Assembly: GCF_021018805.1 (NCBI RefSeq)
Contig: NC_086256.1
Location: forward strand, 14,016,032 to 14,080,031
Length of the DNA stretch: 64,000 nucleotides
Reading direction: 5' to 3'
Origin: Prinia subflava
Lineage: Eukaryota; Chordata; Aves; Passeriformes; Cisticolidae
Part shown: positions 54,785 through 64,000 of the stretch, in pieces
Layout: each line of letters starts with the position of its first letter
How positions within the stretch are numbered: the stretch's first letter is position 1
The notes under the pieces: generated by a model
The model's input: the letters and a program-made list of their open reading frames with translations, nothing else
Databases searched by the model: none
What the model was told of the DNA's origin: nothing
Translations under genes and position numbers: made by a program

Positions 54785-56270
54785 TCCTGTTCTTATTTTC
54801 AGGCTCACACATTCCATTTTTTAGAAATTATTAAAATACAGTTTCTATGGAACTACAGAATCCTTTATTTGGCTATTTACTGGAGTATGTTTTTCCCATT
54901 ATAATTATGCCTATCTATAAATTACCAATGTATCATTATTGTATTATGAAGCATAAACAAAATCTCAGATAATCTCACTTTATTCCATATTTAGCTGGTT
55001 TTGTTCCCTCTCTTATTAGGAAAGGCACACAGACATTAACTGTCTTCTGTAGTTTGAAAGCTTCCCTGAAAGCTTTCTCTTGGACCAGTATGATGCTCCT
55101 GGTCCAATTTACATTCTTGCATATTCTGCCTTTCCTTAATCCCAAAATCATTCATGTCCTGAGATCAACAGTTCTCTGAAAGGGGAATCAGAAAACTCTT
55201 TGTAGGAGTTTTTTCTAGCTCTGCTGTTTGCCTCTTTGCAAACCAGATGTTATTATATGAAGCAGAAGAATAATATGCTAGGAATTAATCTCAGCTAAAA
55301 AGCTGTCAAGGCTGTATTTATTACTGGAAGTGAAACAGTCATGGGAAGTAAGTTATAAGAAAATTACACAGCTCTCACAAGAACTGACTTATAAATGTCT
55401 TGAGTCAAACCACCCATTATCCAATTATTGTTAAATCCTATCTTAAAGATAGGACTTAAAGATTTTAGTGCTAAAGGATTAAAGAAATTATTAAAACTAC
55501 ACCCACTTTTGCTCAATTCAGGGTTGAAGCTCACATTCTCTATTTAAGAATTGTGTCTTATTTAAGATACAAGAGCAGGATACTAGCTACTGGAAGATCA
55601 GAACCTAAATTTAAAATATAGTATTATCAATTCATGATTCTTGACTGCTTTTGCAGGTCAAATATTCATACCAGAAGACTCTCAGTTCAGCAAATATCCA
55701 TCTCACAGTATTTAAGCATTTAAGTAGTAATACACATTCTGAAGTACATATGTTTGCAGATATATATTTTATATATAGAAAATGTAGCAGTTTCTCTTAA
55801 GACTTATAGAGTGGTGTTCTAGTGAAAAGCCCTCTGATTTGTCAAGGGAATTTTTTAGGTTCTGCAAGAGCAGTAGGCTTCACCCTCTGCTTTCCATCAC
55901 CTGTAATATCAAGCAGACAATTCAGATGAAGTCTTCCAGTGTTTTCCTCAGTAGCCATTATGGTAATGCTGCCATACTATGGTAACTCTTCAGCAAGCAA
56001 AAAATCTCAACCAATCAAACAAAAAAAATCCCAACCCCCCCAACCAGACCAAACCAAAGAACCCACCAAACCCTCAATTGACTACATCTACGTAATTAAA
56101 TAATTCTTTTAATTAATAGAGTCACTTAAGGAGGGTTCAGCTGCACCTTAATCTGGTTGTGAAACAGATTTTAATTAGAATAAAGAAGCAGACAAGCAGT
56201 GTGGGCTGTAAGCTGTAGAACAAGTAAAACACAGACAGGCAACATTGTTTACAAGCCTTACCAAGAAAAA
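54785..56270. other. Convergent intergenic region, SPATA1/CTBS
   Basis: About 1.5 kb between the two convergent 3' ends. It is AT-rich, with an A/C-rich low-complexity tract at 56009-56075. No gene was recognised. Confidence 0.6.
56009..56075. repeat. A/C-rich low-complexity tract
   Basis: T-poor run of A8, C7 and repeated ACCAAA/CCAAAC-like units, resembling the tract at 26998-27070. Confidence 0.8.
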
Positions 56271-56274
56271 GGAT

Positions 56275-56280
56275 TTTATT
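56275..56280 (-). terminator. Candidate CTBS poly(A) signal
   Basis: TTTATT on the plus strand, i.e. AATAAA for CTBS, about 1 kb past its stop codon. Another hexamer at 57183-57188 is only about 85 nt past the stop, so a very short UTR is an alternative. Confidence 0.45.
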
Positions 56281-57270
56281 TAACAAAAAAAAAATCCTGT
56301 AAACACCAGCCAATCTTTACATCACTACAGGCATTTAAAAAGTTAATACAATTTCTTTAGGCAAATGATTTTATGAAAATATGACAGAAAGAAAACATGA
56401 TCTCCTATTATCTCAGAGGCACCACTCCATAAAAACAAGAAACAGGCCACTGAATGAATCTTAGGGTGTGTGGAAAAATAGGTATGCAGTTCATTAAATA
56501 AGCTTCTGAATTCTAGTTTTCAGGAAGTAAAGTAGTTGAAATGGAAGGAAATATCATCCAAGTCCTCTTCATATTAATGCTTTTTCTTCAAGCTAAGGTC
56601 AGAGATTTTCCTTTTAAAACTAAAGAATTTATGTGATACATAAGCACAGTGAAGTGGAGTTTACTGAATATTCCTTTCTAACAAGTTCGATATAAATCTT
56701 AACAGCAGCTACTTCATGTTACATAATTTCTTCAGACCATAAAAATCTTTTAATCTGGAAGAGTAACCAAGCTGCATATGATCTACAATCTGTCTCTCCA
56801 ATATTCTGTTTAATCTGATTCTAGAGTGACTTAGCTAAAATATTGGTTGGGTTGGGAGGTCAGAAGGCTGAGACTGCACCATGTAACACAGGACTTTGCT
56901 GCACCTGGCAGCTTTAGCAGAGCATCATTATGAGACTGCCCCTGTAAATCCATCAATTGGTCTTGTTACAAGATACACACTGGGTTCAAGCGTTAACTAA
57001 CTTACAGTAACTGTAAAAATTAAAAAAATTTAAAAGATAAGCAGTCTTAAAAAAACCTACTGATGCAAGGATTGTTGTTCTAAAGCAACATTGGAACGTT
57101 CTGAAGAATGAAAATACAGCTTTGCACATAAAACAACAAGATTAATTTGCCTAGTTTTTAAAGTTTTTGTAATCACAATATATTTATTTAAAATCAAAAT
57201 CTGTGATAGTGTAAACCAAAATTAAAAATTACCAATTTTCATCAATCTAAATCAAGGGTTCACATAGTCC

Positions 57271-60200
57271 TTATGGTGTCAGGGCTTGCCACATTGCTTG
57301 AGTTTGTTGTTCTGCTACAGCTTCCCTGGAATAGTCAAGACTATTTCCATTCCACATGCCAATGCCCCTTAAGCCTCGCCTCTTCACATATTCTGCTTTT
57401 AGAGAGATGCTGTGAGGGTCATCAAACCATACCTGGTGGAATTGACCAACAGAATCCTAGAAAAACATTTAAATGCGAGTGTCAGTGATTACATTTTCTC
57501 TTGAATGCAGTTAAAAGTACAATTAAAAACTGAGATATACAAGCTATGTAGATTTATATAATATTTTCCTGATTTAACAATTCTTTGGCACACAGGACAA
57601 TTAAAAATTCTAAGCCAAATACTTGTTGGTTTTTTTTAAATTGTAGAATATAAGTTATAAAACAGTGACACAATTTAACAGAAGTCAGATGAAAACACTT
57701 AGCTAATTTGTATTTTAATATTTTTTTAAATATGGCTAAAATTTCAGATACAGTATCTAAGCTAACAGGTGAATTTAGTTAGAGATTGTGGGGTTTTAAA
57801 GCAATAAACATTTTAAAGGAGGTTCTAAAATTTTATCAAGGTTATGTTGGTTGGGTCATTGCTTACAACAGCTTTTAATCACCAACATGTGAAACTTAAA
57901 TAATGTCTAAAGAAACAAGACAAAATGGATACACTGTGGTGTTCTTGTAAGCACAGTCATTTATGGACTCTTTCACTGTGTCTGTGTGGAAAACAAATGC
58001 AGAAGAGAACATGCATGCAAGGCACTGAGCTAGACAAAATTAAGAGCATCTCAGAATCTTTTTTAGTTTAAATCATTTATCAGCTCATGAAAGTAACTAT
58101 AACAGTGAAGGATGGAACTGTAGGATGTCTTTGTGCCAAAATGTCCTTTTTGACATGATGCAGTATCTTGAGAAGACTGGAAAGTAATAAAGATCTTTGT
58201 TACTCCTGTAGTCTTCAAGCACTCTCTCAGACTAGGAGTTCAAGACACAGATTTCCAGCAATCCTTTACTATACCAAGAAAAAAAAAAAAGCCAAAAAAC
58301 ATGAAAGGAAGAATCTAATCCAAATAACTTCATAGTCAGAGATCTGTCGTTCATTAATGCTTTACTCTATACCCCAGTGTCTTGGAAAAAGACTCTTACC
58401 TTGTACTCATAAAATGGAGCCTTCTGTACCTCATCCCACAGCCCCCCTGAAAGAGAAGTGTTCACCTGCTTCATGATGGCTGCATAGGGGACCTGCCTGC
58501 CTGCAGCATCGCTGCAAGGAGCCCCACGGAAAGGCACTTTGGGAAGGGAACAAACATGATCCTGAAAAAGAAATAGGGAGGCATGAGTTTCATGTAAGAT
58601 ACACTGAACTCCAGAATAAAAGTACAGCCAAGAACAATTCACAAAAGGCCACAAAAATTCCAAATCTTCAAACAACTCCGGCAGATACTATTTGTAGAGA
58701 AAAATAAATTAAAATAGCTAAATTTTCTTTAATCTGCAGTAATACAGGACTGGATGGATATCATGCAGCTTAAGCAGTTGTCTTATCTTTTCTACCTTTA
58801 ATTGACCCTTCCATTTCTCATAAGTATAATTTTTGAGACCTCATAAACTGCTATGCTGTAACAGCCGTAGGTTTGCCAAGGTTTGTTGCACTTGTCTTTA
58901 AAGGGGTGTTGAGAAGGCACATACAAGTGTTGTAGGGCCTTTGGACATCTCCTCACACAGGTAACTTTTATAGCTCCTTAGTCAAACACGGTGCTTGGAT
59001 ATCATGGGGTTCAGGCTGCCTAAAGGGAGCTAAAATGCCTTGTCTGGTAACACACTGCACATCAGTTATCAGCCAAGCAAAAGACTCTGTTTTGTGTCCC
59101 AGCTTGATGCTCTTATCCATCAGACCACAGTATTTCCTAGTCCAAAACCAAGATTACCACAATCTAGTTGCATCTGTCCAAGGAAAAAAGAATTAACAGT
59201 TTGATTGCAAATAAATGACCTTCACCTTACCGTGGATAGGTTTTGGCAGACATAGTCATAGCCATACCAGGGGACACCCATCACAAGCTTCTTAGGATCA
59301 ATGCCCATAGCAATGTACTCTTCGTATCCTAGTTTTGAGGAAAATAAAAATTAACATGCATTATTTACTTCTCCTATGCTTTTTATTCTTACAATTAATT
59401 TAGAGCCAGAGCCACCGCAGAACTCGCATGATCTCCAGACAGAGGCCAAGGTGCAAGCTGTCCTTTGCCTTCACCTGCACTCTCCAGTGAGTGAGAGGCT
59501 TGCTCTACTGAGATCCCAGTAACTGCTCAGGTTGCTCACACTTTAAACCATCTGCCCTGAGCAGAGGTTCACAAAGATGAGAGAAATGCTCCAAGTTCTT
59601 TGCAATCCCAGGCAGACACTGTTGCTCTGGCCGCCATTTGTCATTCTCAAAGTTTAAATTCTTCACACTCCTGACGTTACAAGTAACAACACACAACTGC
59701 TAAAGATCTGCCTGTAGGGTCAGAAGGATCAGGGATATTTTCACATTGGGACAACACATTATTTGAGCACACTCAAAGCCTCACTGCAACAATAACAAAA
59801 TAAACCTGTCTAAGAAAAAGACATCTTTGCTATCTACTCATGTGAACAAATGGAAATGTTCCGACTCCTGGGGAGATGTTTAGTCCTCACCAACTAAAGT
59901 CTGCAGGTAAGGAGCATTGGCTTTTGCAATGCAGTCTGTCCAGATCTGGCTCTGTTCATCATATGACATCACAAATAAGAAGTCACAGGCATCTGCAATC
60001 CCAGTGTAGTTGTAGCACCTTCTATCTATGCATGTTGGAGACCAAGCCACATCAAATGTTACCTGAAGGAAAAATGCACGACTTACTATCAAGTATGGCC
60101 CTTAGGTGCCCTTGCTATCTCTTTTTTTTTGAAAAAAGCTTGACTTTTAAAGACACTATTTCCCAAATAGTGCAGTTTAACACATCTGGATAATAATGAA

Positions 60201-62528
60201 CTATAGGAAAAGCTGTTCATCTGATAAAACAAACAGAAGATAATAAAGCGAGTACCCCATTAGTGAATATATAGCACCAAAGAAATTAAAATATAATATG
60301 GAAACCACCCAAAATATGAAGCCTGATGCAAATCCTGAAAACTGTCATGATAGGTTCACCAGACACTGCCAAGCTTTTGCCCCAGAAGGTTGTATTTGCC
60401 CTGCTTTCAACACGTTAAGGCACACTAAAAACAGCCAGCTCACACACATTGTATCTACAAGCCTCAGCGAACCTACCTCTCATTGAAATTCACACAGGTC
60501 AAAAAGAGTGGTTCTTACAGGATCATATCACAGCTAACATTCATAATTAAGCATTCACTAGAATATTATATTTAGATCTGCATAAACTTTTTCATATTCA
60601 TATGCTAAACAGCACTGCCAAAAGTTCTTACATTTCATAAGGTTAAATTTAATGTTTCTACAAAGTACATTATTATTACCTGTGATCCAGCTATTTCTCT
60701 GTGAAAAGCATCTGTAGTTTCTTTAACAAGCTCTGTCAATGCATAATACTCAGGGGAGGTTTCATTAACTTCTTGCTCTATATCTATGTTAATTCCATCC
60801 ATATACTGCTTTTTGGCAAGGTCCACCTGTTGGGATATCCATGCTGCTCTTTTAGCAGGATCCACAATTTCCTTAAGAGGTACATCACCTAGACAAGACG
60901 CCTTCATGAGTTAATATGCATTTGCACCACAGTAATAGTAAGAAGGAAAGGTTTGCCTTTAGTTAACCAACAAATTCAAATACAACATAAAAAATGCCCA
61001 TACTAATACCGGTGAAACACAAAGGAGTTCACTTTTCCCCTCAAGCATAATTTTGAGAAACCACCCAGAAGAGATTACCAAGATTTTGAGACAGTGGTGT
61101 TAAAATTAGGTTCCTTTGGTTTTTCTATAATTTTAATCTTCTTACTTCTGCTTAACATTCTTTTAGCCAAGTTAAACTACCTTTCTTGAAATCTAAGTAC
61201 TTTTAGCATTTCCACTGGTCATGTTTAGAGGAAAATTACTTTGGTGCTTAACCTTTGTTGCTTTCCACATTGTAGTCCTGGGTTCTGCTTTTTCTCAACA
61301 GAGCCAAAAGGTAATTACAACACGTAAGCTAATGGACTTTGTCTTTCTAATCAGCATTTGTACCTGCACAGAGTTCCTGAGTATTCATGTTTTAAAACTC
61401 AACCACTTCCTAATACAGAGGGACTCATTTAAGTGCAAAATACTAAAAATTTCTTAAAATCCCTTTCCTTTGTCTTTTGGCTTTTTCTTCCTCCCTCTTC
61501 CTCCTTAGCAATGATGTTTCCTGTTAGAGAACTTTTATTACCATGTCACTGGGATGGTTTGGTTACTACTGTGGCACAATCCACTGTTGGTTTCAATGCT
61601 TTGCACAGGCAAAATGTCTATGTATTATAGTCCTGGGTTCATTAAAGCCTTGTTAATTAACTCTCTTAATGATTTTAATATTCTGCATGCAACTGAACAT
61701 AAAATGCCAAGGTGATATATGCCTGTGTACCTTATCTTTTTATTTATGTATCATAAACATCCACATTTTCCCAGTGTAACCAACCTTTCAGTACTATCCT
61801 CGAGCCTTTGGAGTGGGCATGGCACATGAGCTCAGGATCGTACTTCCCAAAAGCTGCCACAGTGGTAATTTTTGACCAGTCGTAGGATTTCCAGGTTTCA
61901 TCCCCCACATCAAACACAAAGACCTGGAAAAGGGGTAAAAAGCACCTTCGTTAGCCCGAGCACCACCCAGCAGGGCCATCGCGCTCCACCCTGCTCCAAC
62001 ACCGGCACACCCGGGCTGGGAAGCGGCTCTCAGGGAGGGCAGCGGGGAGCCAAGTGTGGGGCAGTGTCCGTCCCCGGGCACTGCCCGCAGACCCCCGAGC
62101 CCGGGGATCCTGCCCGGGGACCCTGCCCGGGGACACAGCCCGGGGACCCTGCCGGGGGACACAGCCCGGGGACCCTGCCGGGGGACACAGCCCGAGGACA
62201 CAGCCCGGGGACACAGCCCGGGGACCCAGCCCCGGGACACAGCCCGGGGACCCTGCCAGGGGGCACAGCCCGGGGACCCAGCCCCGGGACCCAGCCCGGG
62301 GATCCTGCCCAGCCCCGGCCGTTCGGTGCGGCAGCGGCGCTGAGGCTGCTCCGAACGGCGCTGCCGCCGGGCCCGGCCCCGCCTGCGCCCAGGCCCGCGC
62401 ACCTCGGAGCCGGCGGGGCCCGTGAGGGGCCGGCACAGCCGCGGGTCCCGGCAGGGGCAGGCGCCGGCAGGGCCCAGCAGCTGCAGGAGGCTGATGGGCA
62501 GCAGCCACCCGCCCCACGGCCGCCCCAT
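57271..62528 (-). CDS. CTBS: CTBS, di-N-acetylchitobiase
   Basis: Lysosomal glycoside hydrolase of family 18 that splits the GlcNAc-GlcNAc core of N-linked glycans from its reducing end during glycoprotein breakdown. Seven coding exons on the minus strand: 62528-62403, 61923-61785, 60888-60680, 60062-59891, 59328-59231, 58561-58400 and 57456-57271 (TAA 57273-57271). Phases agree, giving 363 residues (human about 385). Residues 1-23 form a signal peptide with a Leu-rich core. The GH18 catalytic motif DGINIDIE in exon 3 is intact, with the final Glu as proton donor. Other family blocks are SYDWSKITTVAAFGKYD, CDFLFVMSYDEQSQIW, VMGVPWYGYDY, KVPFRGAPCSDAAGRQVPY and RGIGMWNGN. Exon 1 lies in a CpG island without a TATA box, just downstream of a vitellogenin gene on the same strand. 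Intron 1 carries a 13-bp minisatellite. Confidence 0.97.
57457..61784. other. CTBS introns 2 to 6
   Basis: Intron sequence between the exons listed for CTBS. A 13-base A run lies near 58279-58291. I recognised no transposon, RNA gene or other exon in these introns. Confidence 0.55.
62103..62310. repeat. 13-bp minisatellite, 16 units
   Basis: Sixteen contiguous 13-bp units without indels (208 bp). The two main variants are ggggaccctgccc and ggggacacagccc, which partly alternate; the first and last units are both ggggatcctgccc. It lies in CTBS intron 1, 92 bp from the exon 1 donor. It has no stop codons in several frames, which creates long repetitive reading frames that are not genes. Confidence 0.95.
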
Positions 62529-62651
62529 GGCCGCCGGTGCCGCCCGGGCCGCGCAGCCTCGGCCACGGGGCGGGCCCGGCCGGAGCCGCCCCCGGCGCGC
62601 CGCCGGTGCAGGGACAAATGAGCTGGGCCGAGCGCGTTCACAGAGCAGCTG

Positions 62652-62657
62652 TTTATT
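62652..62657 (-). terminator. Vitellogenin poly(A) signal
   Basis: TTTATT on the plus strand, i.e. AATAAA on the minus strand, about 125 nt after the vitellogenin stop codon. Cleavage is expected around 62625-62642, about 100 bp before the CTBS start codon. Confidence 0.75.
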
Positions 62658-62779
62658 GAAAGGTCACCCCGGGGACGGGCCCGGGTTGTTTCCAGCATCT
62701 CCAGGAGAAGCAGAGTGGTCTCCCGGAGGGGACGGGGCTCGTCCCCGCTGCCCGAGCCCGGAGCGGGCCGGTGCGGGGC

Positions 62780-63178
62780 TCAGGCCGGGCACGCCTGCCG
62801 CTGGCAGGAACACGCTGTGTGAGCCGAGACAGAGCTCAAGACGTCCTCGGACTTCTGGTCCAGCCGTGGCTGCCCGTCCAGGCTGAGAGCGGAGTCTAAA
62901 CGAGAAAGGAGAGATGGTTATATATACATCGGGGTGCTCCTGGTGCAGCTCACGGTTCTTCGCAGAAGCCCAGTCACACACACTGGTGGTGTTGTGCACA
63001 GGGTGACCAGACTCACCGGCTGGAACGCAGTGGAAGCCCACGGACACGGGAACAGTCTGGGTTGCTGAACAGCCTTTTACACAGCGAAGGACTGGCTCCA
63101 CAGAGTAGCATTTTGCTGCTGTCTTGTCAAATGAAACTGGCTTCTCGCTTTTGACAAGTTTGTGCTGCAGCTTACAAG
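62780..63178 (-). CDS. Vitellogenin C-terminal exons (VTG2/VTG3 type, 5'-partial)
   Basis: Last two coding exons of a yolk-precursor gene, made in the liver of laying females under oestrogen control in birds. Exons on the minus strand: 63178-63017 and 62895-62780 (TGA 62782-62780). The junction is phase 1 and gives GVPAG-like joining through a GAC codon. The first exon has the conserved Cys-rich vitellogenin tail CYSVEPVLRCVKGC, then PVSVGFHCVPA. The last exon ends in AHTACSCQRQACPA. The incoming phase at 63178 shows that further exons lie beyond the window; I found none between 63179 and 64000. In chicken, VTG2 and VTG3 lie between CTBS and SSX2IP, which fits this position, but I cannot say which paralogue this is. 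Reading straight through the 121-bp intron gives a spurious longer frame. Confidence 0.85.
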
Positions 63179-64000
63179 CTACAAAACATGAACCCTCTTA
63201 AAGCGTGCACAGAGTTTAGAAAAATAACTTTCTGAACTTAATTTGTAGAATTAGCAAACACTAAGACCAATGGATGAACAGTGTGACACAAGCTAGATGA
63301 AGCTAACCTGTTTGAAGTGAATCAATTTTTTGTCAAAGGCTCAGGCTGTGAGAAAATGAAGCATGTGGAGCACAGTTGCAAGGACAGAGGCTTGTCAGAT
63401 GGGATCGAGGTGGGACACTGATGTCCAAATCCAACAAGATACATGTGAAAACCCTGGTCAGCTTTACTCTACTTACTCAAACAGCACTTTATTTTGGGGC
63501 AGCAGTGGCTCCTACACATCTTTATATCCTCTTCTGCACTGAGCAGCATCACACCTGCCTTGCCATGGCTGAGTAGCTTAGTCCTTAGGTCTGATCCAGG
63601 CTTTCCTGGGCCAGTCACCCCAGGGAAGCTTGATCTAAGAACACCTTACAGAAAGGCCAACACATGCCCAGAGGGTTGTGCTCCACACAAAATGTGTAGT
63701 GCACCCTAACGTAGCCAACACATTCATGTTGTTTTTATGTAGGACCTGGATGGAAAGAACAATCAATCATTCCCAGGCTGATGTTTTCAGATTGAGTTTA
63801 TCTTCAGCCTGAGGAAATTAAAACAAGTTTTTCCCACCTCAAATGCCCTCTAGTTTGATAGTCAGGGCTAGATATGAGGTTTTTAATCTAAATTAAAAGC
63901 TTGGCAATAACAGAATTAAAATAAAGAATGAAACTATTAAAGATGACACAAAATTACTTTTATCAACTGTCAAACTACCTCCTTTTCATACTAAGTTATC
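63179..64000. other. Vitellogenin intron running to the window end
   Basis: No vitellogenin exon is recognisable on the minus strand here. One stretch flanked by splice-like AG and GT near 63315-63352 has stops in all frames and was dismissed. No repeat was recognised. Confidence 0.55.

Larger units (their letters stand above)
61930..62900. promoter_or_regulatory. CTBS CpG island, also covering the vitellogenin terminal exon
   Basis: Almost 1 kb of very GC-rich, CpG-dense sequence spanning CTBS intron 1, exon 1 and promoter, and continuing through the last exon and 3' UTR of the vitellogenin. The CTBS transcription start is expected at about 62540-62620. No TATA box is evident. Confidence 0.7.

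Noticed and set aside
61794..62621. Long frames on both strands with collagen-like GDPA/GTQP repeats
   Set aside because: They are translations of the 13-bp minisatellite and GC-rich CTBS intron 1. They occur in several frames at once and have no independent start or splice support.
62664..63101. 145-codon minus-strand frame beginning MEPVLRCVKGC
   Set aside because: It reads through the 121-bp vitellogenin intron and then runs out of frame with the last exon. The true structure is two spliced exons ending at 62780.
63315..63352. Possible extra vitellogenin exon flanked by AG and GT on the minus strand
   Set aside because: All three frames contain stops within the short segment, and the translation shows no vitellogenin character.

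Overview
This is vertebrate nuclear DNA, almost certainly from a bird. The genes are intron-rich with consensus GT-AG splice sites and GC-rich promoters. The recognisable transposons are CR1 LINEs, the dominant avian family. The gene order DNASE2B - RPF1 - GNG5 - SPATA1 - CTBS matches the block on human 1p22.3, and it is followed by the 3' end of a vitellogenin, an egg-yolk gene absent from placental mammals. The species cannot be named from sequence alone.

Layout. 1-8650: DNASE2B on the plus strand, lacking only its first few codons. 9.3-29.0 kb: a gene-poor stretch of about 20 kb holding an old reverse-oriented CR1, a fragment of CR1 reverse transcriptase, a G-quadruplex motif and a possible conserved non-coding element. 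29.0-29.56 kb: another CR1, ending about 160 bp before the RPF1 start codon. 29.72-35.26 kb: RPF1 (plus, 9 exons). 36.15-39.81 kb: GNG5 (minus), convergent with RPF1 and with a probable intron in its 3' UTR. 39.2-40.0 kb: a CpG island from which GNG5 and SPATA1 diverge. 41.5-54.8 kb: SPATA1 (plus, 13 coding exons). 56.3-62.53 kb: CTBS (minus, 7 exons), convergent with SPATA1. 62.63-64.0 kb: last two exons of a vitellogenin (minus), whose poly(A) signal is only about 124 bp from the CTBS start codon.

The genes do not form one pathway. They cover a lens/acid DNase, a ribosome-assembly factor, a G-protein gamma subunit, a sperm protein, a lysosomal glycosidase and yolk precursor. I built each reading frame exon by exon, and every junction keeps phase. 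The one departure from GT-AG is a GC-AG intron in DNASE2B. The most notable features are the very tight vitellogenin/CTBS junction inside one CpG island and a 16 x 13-bp minisatellite in CTBS intron 1. I found no convincing undescribed coding system.
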